Assembly (NCBI GenBank): GCA_041946865.1
Contig: JBHGBF010000019.1
Location: 1-40,491, forward strand
Length of the DNA: 40,491 bases
Reading direction: 5' to 3'
Source: RPQK01 sp041946865
GTDB lineage: Bacteria; Acidobacteriota; UBA6911; RPQK01
A model generated the notes under the pieces. The model was not told where the DNA came from, did no database searches, and worked only from the letters and a program-made list of their open reading frames with translations. The translations under genes and the position numbers were made by a program. This document shows, piece by piece, positions 17,908 to 26,553 of this stretch; within the stretch, counting starts at the first letter, position 1, and each line of letters opens with the position of its first letter.

Positions 17908-18108
17908 CTACCGCGACCCGAGCACCTGCTCCGTTGTGACCACCGTTGCATATTCGCCGTTCAGGTTCGCCAGTGACAGATGGTGGACGTCTTCGGCATC
18001 CCACCACCGGCCGCGCAGGTCGCGTTTTCCGAATGTGGCGGTAGCGTCGGCTATCCCGTAGGTCTTGAATGGACCCTCAAAACGAGGCGGGAATATGCGA
18101 GAATAGCC
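17908..18108 (-). pseudogene. Possible remnant: C-terminal fragment of an unknown protein
   Basis: The minus strand has an open frame from about 18108 to the TAG at 17908 that reads like coding sequence, with FKTYGIADATATFGKRDL, RGRWWDAEDVHHLSLANL and GEYATVVTTEQVLGSR. It has no start codon and runs into the start of the DUF1638 gene on the other strand, so it would be a 5'-truncated relic. I do not recognise the family. It may also be a chance open frame in this 228-bp gap. Confidence 0.3.
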
Positions 18109-18115
18109 CGGCCTG

Positions 18116-18859
18116 ATGAAACTGAAACTGATCAGCTGCGAAATCCTGTACCGCGAAGTGTGCTATCTGGTGGCGCGATCGCGCCATCAGGTCGATATCG
18201 AGTTCCTTCCCAAAGGTCTCCACGATCTGGGCGCCCCGACGATGCTTCAGGAGCTGCAGCGGGTCGTGGATCAAGTTGATGCCGCGCGCTACTCAGCGAT
18301 TATTCTCGGCTACGGCCTTTGCGGCACCGGCATTGTTGGACTAAGAGCGCCGGCGATCCCCCTCGTCGTTCCGCGCGCTCACGACTGCATTACGTTTTTC
18401 CTTGGAAGCAAGGAGCGTTATCTCGAGTATTTTCACAATAATCCAGGAGTTTATTTCCGGACAACCGGCTGGATTGAGAGGGGTGAGAATCTCGTCCAGC
18501 TCGCCGGCCATGTTTCCATTCATGAGCAATTGGGCGGACACATGAGCTACGATGTCCTGGTCGCCAGGTACGGAGAAGAAAACGCCCGCTACATCTGGGA
18601 TCAGCTCGCCGACTACACGAAATACTATCGCCAGCTGACTTTCATTGAGACCGGCATTGAGCCTGACGGCAGCTTCGAAGAAAGCGCCCGGCAGGAAGCT
18701 GACCGCCGGGGCTGGTCCTTCGAGAAGATCACCGGAAGCCTCAGTCTCCTCGAGCGACTGGTCGAAGGCCAGTGGAACGAAGCGGACTTCCTGGTCGTTC
18801 CGCCCGGCTTGCGCGTCGGCGCCAGATACGACGACCAGATCATGGAAGCCAAGGCCTGA
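18116..18859 (+). CDS. DUF1638 family protein
   Basis: This 247-residue cytosolic protein carries the DUF1638 pattern: LISCEILYREV at the start, ILGYGLCGTGIVGLRAPAIP near residue 63, and PRAHDCITFFLGSKERY near 85. The biochemical role of the family is not established as far as I know; members often occur near methyltransferase and corrinoid genes in other genomes. The conserved Cys and His residues hint at metal or cofactor binding. It starts at 18116 without a strong ribosome binding site. No linked pathway genes are present. Confidence 0.82.
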   Translation: MKLKLISCEILYREVCYLVARSRHQVDIEFLPKGLHDLGAPTMLQELQRVVDQVDAARYSAIILGYGLCGTGIVGLRAPAIPLVVPRAHDCITFFLGSKERYLEYFHNNPGVYFRTTGWIERGENLVQLAGHVSIHEQLGGHMSYDVLVARYGEENARYIWDQLADYTKYYRQLTFIETGIEPDGSFEESARQEADRRGWSFEKITGSLSLLERLVEGQWNEADFLVVPPGLRVGARYDDQIMEAKA

Positions 18860-18860
18860 T

Positions 18861-18927
18861 TTATCCAGGAATCACACGAATGGCGGGAATCGCGGCCATC
18901 GACGGGCGTGATTCGTGGATCGGATAA
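18861..18927. terminator. Imperfect palindrome between two convergent genes
   Basis: TTATCC (18861) pairs with GGATAA (18922) and GAATCAC (18869) with GTGATTC (18908), giving nested stems in the gap between DUF1638 (+) and the VIT1 gene (-). It could serve as a bidirectional terminator. No T-run is present, so this is tentative. Confidence 0.35.
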
Positions 18928-18937
18928 GGACTCCAGG

Positions 18938-19816
18938 CTAGATCTCGATTCCGAGAACCGACCTTAACACGTACCCTATGCCAAAGCTGAAGGCGGCCAC
19001 TGCGAAACTGAGCGCCGCCATCTCCAGAAAGCGGCTTTGGAAAGGTTCGCCGCGGGCCACCGAGATGTAGTAGTTGAAGCCGGCAATAATCAAGATAGCA
19101 CTGCCGAGCGTGAGCGCCAGGCAGAGATAGTAGTTCGTGAAGACCAGGTAGGGAAAAATCAGGATGATGACTGTACAGATGTAGGCGATGCCCGTGTATA
19201 CCGCCGCTTTCGTCGCGTTTTTCCCGCTTTCTTCTGACTTGGTTGAAAGGTATTCGGAAGCGCCCATGGACAGAGCGGCGGCAATGCCTGTAATAGAACC
19301 GGTGAGGGCTATCAGCCGCGTGTTCTGGAGCGCGAGCGTCAGACCGGCCAGCGCGCCGGTCAGTTCGACGAGGGCGTCGTTGAGGCCCAGAACCACTGAC
19401 CCGGCGTACTTCAGGCGTTCCTCATCGAGCAGCTCGAGAAGCGCTTCCTCGTGTTCCTTCTCGTCCTGAGCGATCGAAAGCGCCTTATCGATCAGGCCCT
19501 GGATGGCGACGTAGTTTTCACGCGCGCTCTCCTCTCCACGCTCCATCAGCTTGATGCCAAAGGTAAATCCGAAGAGGCGGCTGATCAGGTAGTACTTCCA
19601 CATCTGCCACCGACTCGGTCCCACGTCCTGTCCGGTGTAAAGGCGCCATTCCTGATAGTGCCGAAGCTCATCTCCGGCAATCTTTCTCAAAACATCCCGA
19701 TTGTCCGGCGAATCCACGGTGTCGGCCAACCGACTGTACACGCAGTGTTCGGTGATTTCGTCTTTCTGGAAGTCCAGAAGCCGTTGTCTGAGTTGCGGAT
19801 CGATCTGGGTTGTCAC
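18938..19816 (-). CDS. Ferritin-like / VIT1-CCC1 fusion iron transporter (Er-VIT1 type)
   Basis: This 292-residue protein joins a ferritin-like helical bundle (about residues 1-140) to a VIT1/CCC1-type transporter. The bundle holds iron-ligand style Glu/His residues in DEITEHCVYSRLA, GDELRHYQEWRL and DEKEHEEALLELLDEE. The transporter part has SVVLGLNDALVELTGALAGL and GAAALSMGASEYLSTKSE-like segments and about five helices. Known relatives export or sequester iron and manganese across the membrane. The start is GTG at 19816 with a weak ribosome binding site. It is probably monocistronic and may help iron detoxification. Confidence 0.88.
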   Translation of the reverse strand: MTTQIDPQLRQRLLDFQKDEITEHCVYSRLADTVDSPDNRDVLRKIAGDELRHYQEWRLYTGQDVGPSRWQMWKYYLISRLFGFTFGIKLMERGEESARENYVAIQGLIDKALSIAQDEKEHEEALLELLDEERLKYAGSVVLGLNDALVELTGALAGLTLALQNTRLIALTGSITGIAAALSMGASEYLSTKSEESGKNATKAAVYTGIAYICTVIILIFPYLVFTNYYLCLALTLGSAILIIAGFNYYISVARGEPFQSRFLEMAALSFAVAAFSFGIGYVLRSVLGIEI

Positions 19817-19882
19817 GAAAAAAGAGCTTACGCGAAAAGGGACCAGAAGTCAGCCTCTGTAACACACTTTCTGCCCGGTCGC

Positions 19883-20806
19883 TCACTTCGTACTCCATTG
19901 CGCGAAGAGTTTTGCGATCCCGGCCTCCTCGGCGTCTCCCGCGTGGACCACAACCCGGTAGGTCATCTCCAGCCGCTCACCGGTCTTCAGCTGGAAGCCT
20001 TTTTCATCCAGCCATTCGAAAGGGGTCGGCGAGAAGAAACCGTAATCGCGGGTAAACCACTTGCTCGGAAACCAGGGATTGCGCGGGCTGTCGAAGATGG
20101 CCACGCCCTCTCGCACCCCACATTGCACGCCGGAGTAATCGCACCACGGCGACGACACCCCATAGGTGCCCGTTTCCGCAAGCCGGCCGGCGGCGTTGAC
20201 CAGCGTTCCGCCCTGCCTGACCGACAGCGCCGGCACGACTCGAGCCGCGAAGAGGGAATGGTTGGTCCGCTGAATTCGGATTTCGGTCAGCGGAACCAGG
20301 ACAACGCGAAAGTCGATGATCCGCAGTCTCTGCGAAGGGGCGTCGACACGAATCATCCGCTGGTCGGTCATGATGGCAGGCTGCCCGGGCTTTCGCCATT
20401 CGCATTCGTCCCGAATCTCGACGTAGTCCGGCCCGCCGTGCGCGATTGAAGGTCCCTTGGAGACAATCTGGCCCTGGTCATTCCCTTCCTGCCAGTAGTT
20501 GCCGTCGTTGACTTTATCGCAACCGAAAAACAGCGACCGATGGTGTGGCCATGGCAGTGAGGATTCGGTAGTCAACGGAAGACCCGAAACAGGTCCATTG
20601 ACCGGGAAAAAGTACGGATACTTCTGACCGGAACCAAAACGATAGCAGGTAACCGTCTGGTCATTGAGGCGGACAATGATGCGATCGTCCAGCCGTTCCG
20701 CACTCATTTTTGCCGGCTGGGGCTCGGCCGGTTGAGCGACCGCACGTCTTGGCGGCATATCCAAAAAAGCAAGGAGCAGGAGAAAGGACAACAGTACTCG
20801 TTTCAT
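19883..20806 (-). CDS. Exported DUF6807 (PmoA-family) protein
   Basis: This 307-residue secreted protein has a signal peptide (KRVLLSFLLLLAFLDMPPRR). It matches the family once named PmoA and now DUF6807: YPYFFPVNGPVSGLPLT, PHHRSLFFGCDKVNDGNYWQ, and NPWFPSKWFTRDYGFFSPTPF. Members are common in carbohydrate-degrading soil bacteria; no reaction is established to my knowledge. The open frame continues upstream to 21589, but that extension is antisense to the TPR gene, so I start at the ATG at 20806. It is divergent from that TPR gene. Confidence 0.82.
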   Translation of the reverse strand: MKRVLLSFLLLLAFLDMPPRRAVAQPAEPQPAKMSAERLDDRIIVRLNDQTVTCYRFGSGQKYPYFFPVNGPVSGLPLTTESSLPWPHHRSLFFGCDKVNDGNYWQEGNDQGQIVSKGPSIAHGGPDYVEIRDECEWRKPGQPAIMTDQRMIRVDAPSQRLRIIDFRVVLVPLTEIRIQRTNHSLFAARVVPALSVRQGGTLVNAAGRLAETGTYGVSSPWCDYSGVQCGVREGVAIFDSPRNPWFPSKWFTRDYGFFSPTPFEWLDEKGFQLKTGERLEMTYRVVVHAGDAEEAGIAKLFAQWSTK

Positions 20807-20908
20807 GACTCCGGCGAGGATAGCCAACCCGTGGCCCAGGTGCAAGTCCGCCTGGGCAAGTGCGTCTGTGGTAACCTGAACACAATCCCTACCCCCGCGT
20901 GTAAGCTC

Positions 20909-21760
20909 ATGTTGCGAGCAATTTGCATGTTCTTGACAGTCTCGATGCTCGTTCCCGGGCTTAGTCCCAGCTTGAAGGGGCAGGACACCGCGACGGCTCA
21001 GCTCGAACGCGGCTATCAGGACCTGTACGCCCTTCGCTTCGACAGCGCCCAGCGACAGTTTGAGCGATGGTGCTCGCAATACCCGGCTGACCCTCGCGGT
21101 CCGGCGTCGCAGGCCGCCGGGGATCTGTTTTCCGAGCTGGACAGGCTGGGCGTGCTGGAAGCCCAATTTTTCGAAAAGGACGAGTCGTTCGAATCCCGTC
21201 CGAAACTGAAGCCTGACCCGCAGCTTCGCACCCGGTTTTATGCCCGTCTCGAACGGGCCGAGCAACTGGCCAAACGGCGTCTCGACACGGCCCCCAATAA
21301 CCCCGATGCCCTTTTTGCACTGACCCTTGTTTACGGGCTCCGCGCCGACTACTCGGCTCTTATCCAGAAAGAGAACATGCAGGCGCTCAGGTACACCCGG
21401 CGGGCCGCCGAATCCGCCAAGAAACTCCTGAAGATTAGGCCGACTTATTACGACGCTTATCTGGCGACCGGCATCAGCAACTACCTGGTGGGGAGCCTCT
21501 TTGCCCCGCTCCGTTGGCTGCTGCGGCTCGGCGGTTACACCGGGGATCGGCAGGAGGGCCTGCGCCACCTGGAAATCACGGCCAGCCACGGCCGGCTGCT
21601 CGCGCCTTTTGCGCGTCTGCTCCTGGCGATTGCCAGTCTAAGGGCGCGCAATCCCGACCGGGCCCGTCAAATCCTGGTTTCCCTCAGAGATCAGTTTCCG
21701 ACGAACCCGCTGTTCGCCAAGGAAATAGCGCGCATCGACGCCAGAGCCTCAAGACAGTGA
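20909..21760 (+). CDS. Exported TPR-like protein
   Basis: This 283-residue protein starts with a signal peptide (LRAICMFLTVSMLVPGLSP, cut near LKG-Q). Helical repeats follow: QLERGYQDLYALRFDSAQRQ, AEQLAKRRLDTAPNNPDALF, and a C-terminal ARQILVSLRDQFPTNPLFAK. The middle segment SNYLVGSLFAPLRWLLRLGG is more hydrophobic. Such proteins are typical exported scaffold or lipoprotein-like components; the partner is unknown. Its promoter region overlaps the 5' end of the divergent DUF6807 gene. A second ATG six codons in is also possible. Confidence 0.75.
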   Translation: MLRAICMFLTVSMLVPGLSPSLKGQDTATAQLERGYQDLYALRFDSAQRQFERWCSQYPADPRGPASQAAGDLFSELDRLGVLEAQFFEKDESFESRPKLKPDPQLRTRFYARLERAEQLAKRRLDTAPNNPDALFALTLVYGLRADYSALIQKENMQALRYTRRAAESAKKLLKIRPTYYDAYLATGISNYLVGSLFAPLRWLLRLGGYTGDRQEGLRHLEITASHGRLLAPFARLLLAIASLRARNPDRARQILVSLRDQFPTNPLFAKEIARIDARASRQ

Positions 21761-21869
21761 CCGGAGGTCTCGCGCACGCGCTGAGGGTGGTGAAATCGAC
21801 CCCTTTTCCCTTTTCTATGCATCTAATCATTAGCACTCTCGGCCCAATTTCATCGATTCCTGGTGAACC

Positions 21870-22493
21870 ATGAAAGTCACTTTTTATATGGAGGCCGCCT
21901 TGTTGTTCTTCTCGGTCGGAAGCGCCCGGCCGGAAAGCCTGGCGATCGATCCTGTGCGTTCGGTGATGACGATCCGCGTCTTCAGGTCGGGGCTTTTCTC
22001 GGGTCTGGCACATGATCACGAGATCGAGGCCCGCGGAGTGGAAGGTCAGGTCACGACCACCGGAAACCAGCAGGTGTCTCTTCGCGTCGACGCGAGAAAG
22101 ATCAAGGTTCTTGATCCGAGGTTGTCACCTAAGGACCGGGCGGAGGTCCAGGAGACCATGGAAGGACCGAAGGTCCTCGACATTGACCGTTTTCCAGAGA
22201 TCCGATTCCAATCCACCTCCGTTACCCAAAAAGCACCCACGCTCTGGCAGGTGGCCGGAAACCTGACTCTGCACGGGCAGTCGCGTCCCGTCACGGTCGA
22301 AGTGGCCGCAAACGGTTCCCGATATACCGGACAGGTCACGATCCGGCAGCGGGATTTCGGGATCCGGCCGGTCAGCTTGTTTGCAGGGACGGTCAAGGTC
22401 AAGAACGAGGTCAAGATTGACTTTGACATCCAGACGATATCGGCCGCCCCCTCAGCCTTCGCGCCGGCAGAGAACGGGGGAAGCGCAGAATGA
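21870..22493 (+). CDS. YceI family polyisoprenoid-binding-like periplasmic protein
   Basis: This 207-residue protein has a short signal-like N-terminus and a lipocalin-like YceI barrel: LAIDPVRSVMTIRVFRSG, GLAHDHEIEA, EVQETMEGPKVLDIDRFPEI and VAGNLTLHGQSRPVTVEV. YceI proteins bind amphiphilic isoprenoids in the periplasm. The LAHDHEI segment is the version common in acidobacterial and cytochrome-linked YceI paralogues. Its stop overlaps the next gene's start (ATGA), so the pair is translationally coupled. An 11-bp palindrome CTAATCATTAG lies 37 bp upstream. Confidence 0.87.
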   Translation: MKVTFYMEAALLFFSVGSARPESLAIDPVRSVMTIRVFRSGLFSGLAHDHEIEARGVEGQVTTTGNQQVSLRVDARKIKVLDPRLSPKDRAEVQETMEGPKVLDIDRFPEIRFQSTSVTQKAPTLWQVAGNLTLHGQSRPVTVEVAANGSRYTGQVTIRQRDFGIRPVSLFAGTVKVKNEVKIDFDIQTISAAPSAFAPAENGGSAE

Positions 22494-23407
22494 GGAGTTC
22501 CCTGCACAGGCCTGTGCGTTTCGCGCTGCTCACTGCCCTGATCGCCCTGATCGTGTTGACGGGACGGCTCGTTCACGGGCATGACGGCCTCGAGGAGCGG
22601 CTGGCAAAGGACCGCCCTGAATTCTGGGCGATGAAGCTGGTCGGCTCGGAACTGCTCATGACACTAATGGATTTTCCGCATGGGACGGAAACGGGACGGC
22701 TCGAGCTGGGACTGGAGGCGGGTTGGCTGCCCTCGCTCAGCGCCCAGCAGCGGCTGGTGGGTTTCAGCGGAACCAAGGAAGAGAACCTCAACCGCACGCC
22801 TGTCTTCGCGCGTCCCCGAGTAAGTCTGGGCCTTCCGCACGAGTTCACATTTTCCGCTGGTTATGTCCCGCCGGCCCGAATTGACGGAATCAGACCCAAC
22901 ATTCTGACCCTGGCCGCCGGGCGCCCGGTCCTGAGCACCTCGATTTGGCGCCTGGCTGTCCGGTTCCACGGCCTGGTAGGCAACCTGCGCGGGGATATCA
23001 CCTGCGATCGGGACACGGTCTCGGCCGGACTCGATCCGGTCCGGAATCCGTACCTGTGCGAGGCGCCCTCTAACGATACGATGACGATTCGAGCCGGCGG
23101 TTTTGATGTGTCCCACTCCTTCGCGGTGACTCGTTCCATTCAGCCGTATGTGACAGTGGGCCTGAACTACTTCGACACGAAATTCCAGACGGATGCCCGG
23201 TATTCGGGCATCGTCGATCATTCGCGACTGCTCGGGGCCGGTTCTGCGTTTTCGGTCGGGGCGGGCTTGTCTTATCGAGTTGCGCGTCGCATGAGGGTTA
23301 CCGGAGAGGCGTACTACACGCCCCTCGACGTGCAGAGGTACTTGCAGCCGAGGATCACTGACGGATTGTTCAATCTTCGAGCCCTGCTGGCTTACGAGCT
23401 GCGTTGA
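22490..23407 (+). CDS. Putative outer-membrane beta-barrel protein coupled to YceI
   Basis: I do not recognise a named family in this 305-residue protein. It has an N-terminal signal peptide (FALLTALIALIVLTGRLVHG). The body alternates polar and hydrophobic residues, as in barrel strands (RLAVRFHGLVGNLRGDI, IQPYVTVGLNYFDTKF, FSVGAGLSYRVARRMRVTGE), and it ends with a strand closing on ELR. Outer-membrane location is inferred. It overlaps the YceI gene by four bases, so it may act with it in lipid or isoprenoid handling. Its 3' end overlaps the convergent larA remnant by 16 bp. Confidence 0.65.
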   Translation: MRSSLHRPVRFALLTALIALIVLTGRLVHGHDGLEERLAKDRPEFWAMKLVGSELLMTLMDFPHGTETGRLELGLEAGWLPSLSAQQRLVGFSGTKEENLNRTPVFARPRVSLGLPHEFTFSAGYVPPARIDGIRPNILTLAAGRPVLSTSIWRLAVRFHGLVGNLRGDITCDRDTVSAGLDPVRNPYLCEAPSNDTMTIRAGGFDVSHSFAVTRSIQPYVTVGLNYFDTKFQTDARYSGIVDHSRLLGAGSAFSVGAGLSYRVARRMRVTGEAYYTPLDVQRYLQPRITDGLFNLRALLAYELR

Positions 23408-23924
23408 GGCGGCCTTCTCGGGAGGATCTCGGCGCTGCTGAGCAGGATTCCAATCCTGAGATCGGGTTCTGCTGCAATCCGCCGGTCGATATAGTCCTGA
23501 AGCCCGTGCGGCGGATAGTGTCCGAAGCCCATTCGCCGGGCCAGCTGCCGGGTGATCCCGTCAGTGACCAGCGTGATGCGCATCTTCTTCGCGATATTTG
23601 CCACGACGATCGCTTCGGCGCACGTCAGGCGGTCGGGAACCATGCCTGACTCGACCGTTTCCGGAGCTCGGCGATTACCTGGGTCAGTCGTTTTGTCGGG
23701 GTCCGCCGCGTGTTGTCGTCGGCAATGATGACGACTCTTCCGGAGCCCTTGACTCCTTCCCCAAGCGACGCCACGCCGAAGGGCCGCCGCAGGGCGGCGA
23801 GCACGGCTTCTCCTGTATCCCGCACACCCGGCAGATCACCGGGCTCTACCTCGAAGATCAGGTTACGTTCGGGGATCCTGAGCCAAAGGGCGCGATCAAT
23901 ATAAGGAACCCGTCGTGAGACCAT
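23392..23924 (-). pseudogene. Nickel-dependent lactate racemase (LarA-like) with internal deletion
   Basis: Two pieces of one larA-like gene lie head to tail in different frames. The N-terminal piece (23924 to about 23650) carries GSGRVVIIADDNTRRTPTKR, the diagnostic start of the LarA fold. The C-terminal piece (about 23643 to 23392) carries AEAIVVANIAKKMRITLVTD and LARRMGFGHYP. LarA proteins are about 420 residues; here the middle 200 or more residues, which hold the catalytic and nickel-pincer histidines and lysine, are gone, so no activity is expected. The join lies near 23640-23650. It could be a true deletion or an assembly loss. Confidence 0.75.
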
Positions 23925-23996
23925 CACAAAACTCCACGTCACCTCGTAGCATCAGCACCATTCAAGCGTCCTGGCTTGCGCCGGCAGTCGCCCCGG

Positions 23997-24362
23997 TCAC
24001 CCTCTACACTCCGGTTCGGAGACAACGGCCGCCGGGCTTGTCGCCCGGAGATACTGGGCCATTCGGCCCCTGGTTGTCCTGGCGGCCCGATCAGGATCGA
24101 GCGTGTAGTCCCATGACAGTTCGGCGGTGAGAAAACCGCCATACCCAACCTGTCGCAGGGCCGTCAGAAAGGGCCCGAATTCAAAGTTGCCGTAACCTGG
24201 AATCAAGTGCTGATCCCGCTGCCCCAGGTTATCGTCCACATGCACGTGGAAGAGCCGATCGCCCAGCCTCGCGACCATCCTTGCCGCCGACTCTCCTACA
24301 ACGTGGCTGTGGCCATTGTCGAGCACCACTCCCAGGTTGTCCCAGCGAACATCATTGATCAT
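23997..24362 (-). pseudogene. Sugar phosphate isomerase/epimerase, 5'-truncated
   Basis: These 121 residues are the C-terminal third of a xylose-isomerase-like TIM barrel: GVVLDNGHSHVVGESAARMV, HVHVDDNLGQRDQHLIPGYG, and GGFLTAELSWDYTL. The metal-ligand style Asp, His and Glu residues of the last strands are present. The N-terminal 150 or more residues are missing: just upstream lies only the leader of the divergent, intact epimerase. It is therefore a clipped gene, unlikely to be active. Confidence 0.75.
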
Positions 24363-24421
24363 AAGTAAGTTGACCGCAAGGGAGGGCTTGTTCGTCGTCG
24401 ACGAAGTTTGGAGGTAAGACG

Positions 24422-25303
24422 ATGGAAGTCGCCTGCGGTTACACCATCCCGATCACGCTATACGGCCTGCCACCTTCGCCGGAAAACCATCTGAAAGGCA
24501 TGCAGATCAACGGAAAGGCCGGTTTCAAGGCCATTGAGCTGGAGTTTACCGACCACCTCGTTCCGGCTCACCGTCGCGATCTGCCCAAGATGAAGGCGAT
24601 CCTCAACGATTACGGCATGCGGTGCGTCTCGGTCATGGCCGTAGAGGAGCAGATGTTCAGTCTCGACGAGGCTACGAAACGCAAGGCGATTTCAGACTTC
24701 GATGCGATTACCGGCCTGATAGCCCAGCTGGAGTGCCCGATGGTCGCTATCTGCGGCTATATGCCGCCGGAAATTCGACCGAAGGGGACCGAGCTGGACG
24801 TAGGCGGGCCGCCCACAGCGGTGACTGTGGGAGATGACTTTTCCTGGCCGCGGTTCTGGTCGAACGCGGTCGATCTGGTGCGCCGGCTGGCCGAAATCGC
24901 AGCCCAGAAAGGTCTCACTCTGACCGTCGAAACTCGGGCCAATGATGTCTTCTCCTCGACCGACGCGGTGATGAACCTCCTGAGAGAAAGCGGCGCCAGG
25001 AATACCGGCGTCATCCTGGACGTGGCCCATGTGCATGCGGGGAAGGAATACCTCGCCTTGGTGATTCCCAAGCTGGATGGGATGATCAAGCTGGTCCATC
25101 TGTCGGACAACGACGGGACCAATGCCTACCATTGCTCCCCCGGCCGGGGGAACATCGACTTTCCCGAGGTGATCAACAGCCTGAAGAAGGTCGGCTACAA
25201 CGGTTATCTGGTCGTCGACACCGCCGGCGTCCCCGACATAGTGGAGGAAGCGATCCGGGCTCGCGATTACTACCAGAGACTGATTGCGATGGTCACCGCA
25301 TGA
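24422..25303 (+). CDS. Sugar phosphate isomerase/epimerase (AP-endonuclease 2 fold)
   Basis: This 293-residue TIM-barrel protein appears intact. Metal and substrate residues sit in KAIELEFTDHLVP, LTLTVETRANDVFSSTDA, TGVILDVAHVHAGKEY, KLVHLSDNDGTNAYHCSPGR and NGYLVVDTAG. Family members interconvert keto and aldo sugars or epimerise them; the exact sugar is not visible. The start follows GGAGGTAAGACG. The stop overlaps the start of another epimerase fragment (ATGA), and an MFS sugar-transporter fragment comes next, so this was once a sugar-catabolism operon. Confidence 0.87.
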   Translation: MEVACGYTIPITLYGLPPSPENHLKGMQINGKAGFKAIELEFTDHLVPAHRRDLPKMKAILNDYGMRCVSVMAVEEQMFSLDEATKRKAISDFDAITGLIAQLECPMVAICGYMPPEIRPKGTELDVGGPPTAVTVGDDFSWPRFWSNAVDLVRRLAEIAAQKGLTLTVETRANDVFSSTDAVMNLLRESGARNTGVILDVAHVHAGKEYLALVIPKLDGMIKLVHLSDNDGTNAYHCSPGRGNIDFPEVINSLKKVGYNGYLVVDTAGVPDIVEEAIRARDYYQRLIAMVTA

Positions 25304-25617
25304 GGGTCAGTCTCAGCTCTTTCTTATATTTGAACTTCCCGCTTGAAGAGGCTGTCAGGCGGATTGCCGTTGCCGGGTATGAGGGTGTCGATGTTCGGGG
25401 CGGGCGGCCCCATGCCTATCGCCATGATCTCAACAGCCGGGAAATCCGCCGGCTCAGAGAAATCAGCGACAGACTCGGTCTCCAAATCGCCTGCGGGACA
25501 GCCTGGACGAGATCTGCTCGGCCGCCGATTCTCTCCGGCTGAAAGTGGCGCTTGAGCCTGCCGACAAATTCGAAACGGATCTGGTCAACAACTGCGAGCA
25601 GGCGCTCCAGCTGAGTC
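25300..25617 (+). pseudogene. Second sugar phosphate isomerase/epimerase, broken into two fragments
   Basis: The first fragment starts at the ATG at 25300 and encodes the first 65 or so residues of a TIM barrel (RVSLSSFLYLNFPLEEAVRR, GYEGVDVRGGRPHAYRHDL). Near 25497 the frame changes and a later part of the same family appears (RDSLDEICSAADSL, LKVALEPADKFETDLVNN), ending near 25612. About 50-60 residues are missing between the pieces, and the C-terminal half of the barrel is gone. The transporter fragment follows with no spacer. Confidence 0.7.
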
Positions 25618-26553
25618 CTCAACTACCTGGACCGGCAGGTTCTCGCACTGACGGCCGAGCAGGTCATTGCTGAATTCCGGATAAGCAAGGAAGAGTTCGG
25701 CCGCGTCATCTCGGCGTTTCGCTACGCGTACGCGGTTTTCCAGATCGTAGGAGGATGGCTCGTCGACTCCCGGGGGCCAGTCCTGGTCTTCCCCGCAGCC
25801 GTCGGCCTCTGGTCGTTGGCCGGCATTCTCACGGCCCTGGCCGGGTCGATCCGCTCGCTCTCGCTGCTGCGGGCTTTGCTCGGAATCGGCGAATCCTTTA
25901 ACTGGCCGTGTGCGCTGAAAGTCACCCAAACGCTCCTGTCGCTGAAAGACCGCGCCTTAGCGAACGGGATCTTCAACAGCGGGGCGGCGGCGGGCGCCAT
26001 TTTCGCCCCGCTGATCGTCACGATTGTCACCCTGCATTGGGGCTGGCGGTATGCGTTTGTCGTCACAGGGGCTCTGGGCGCTCTCTGGATACTGGCCTGG
26101 CTCTGGCTGATTTCACCGTTTCGCGACCGACTGGGCGGCAGCCGGATGTCGTGGCGACATCTGCTGGCGGTGTTCGGTCGAATTCTTCGCAAAAGAAGCT
26201 TCTGGTTGTTGTCCGTCTCGGCGGTGATCGTAAACAGTGTCAGCTACTTTCTGGCGGACTGGATTCCGCTGTATCTGAAAACCGAGCGGGGCTTCAGCTT
26301 CGCGGTCGGGAATGCGCTTTCGGTCATCGTCTACGCAAACCTCGAATTAGGGAACATTCTAGCCGGTCTGTTCGTCCGGAAACTGGTATCCCGAGGAGCG
26401 AGCGTCTCCCGGGCGCGCAAGCTGGCCCTCTTGATCAGCTGCCTGCTGATGTCCTTTGCCGCTGCGGCCGGATTGACGCCCAGCCGGTTCTGCGCCGTGG
26501 GCTTTCTGATGCTGACCGCCCTGGGGGTGGCAGGGCGGGTGTCAACTTCCTGA
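25618..26553 (+). pseudogene. MFS transporter (ACS/hexuronate-like), truncated at both ends
   Basis: The frame opens inside the first helix motif (LNYLDRQVLALTAEQVIAEF), without the usual 15-25 residue start. It continues through about eight helices: SAFRYAYAVFQIVGGWLVDS, LLRALLGIGESFNWPCALK and WGWRYAFVVTGALGALW. It ends abruptly at GVAGRVSTS, where the antisense pglX fragment begins. The family is the anion:cation symporter group (ExuT/GudP-like), which imports sugar acids. About 310 of the usual 420 residues remain. The linked epimerases support a lost sugar-acid uptake and catabolism locus. Confidence 0.75.

Noticed and set aside
20807..21589. Upstream extension of the DUF6807 open frame to 568 residues
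   Set aside because: The extra 261 residues are antisense to the TPR gene, and a signal peptide begins at the ATG at 20806.
21823..21833. CTAATCATTAG palindrome upstream of yceI as an operator
   Set aside because: It is a single short palindrome with no regulator nearby and could occur by chance.
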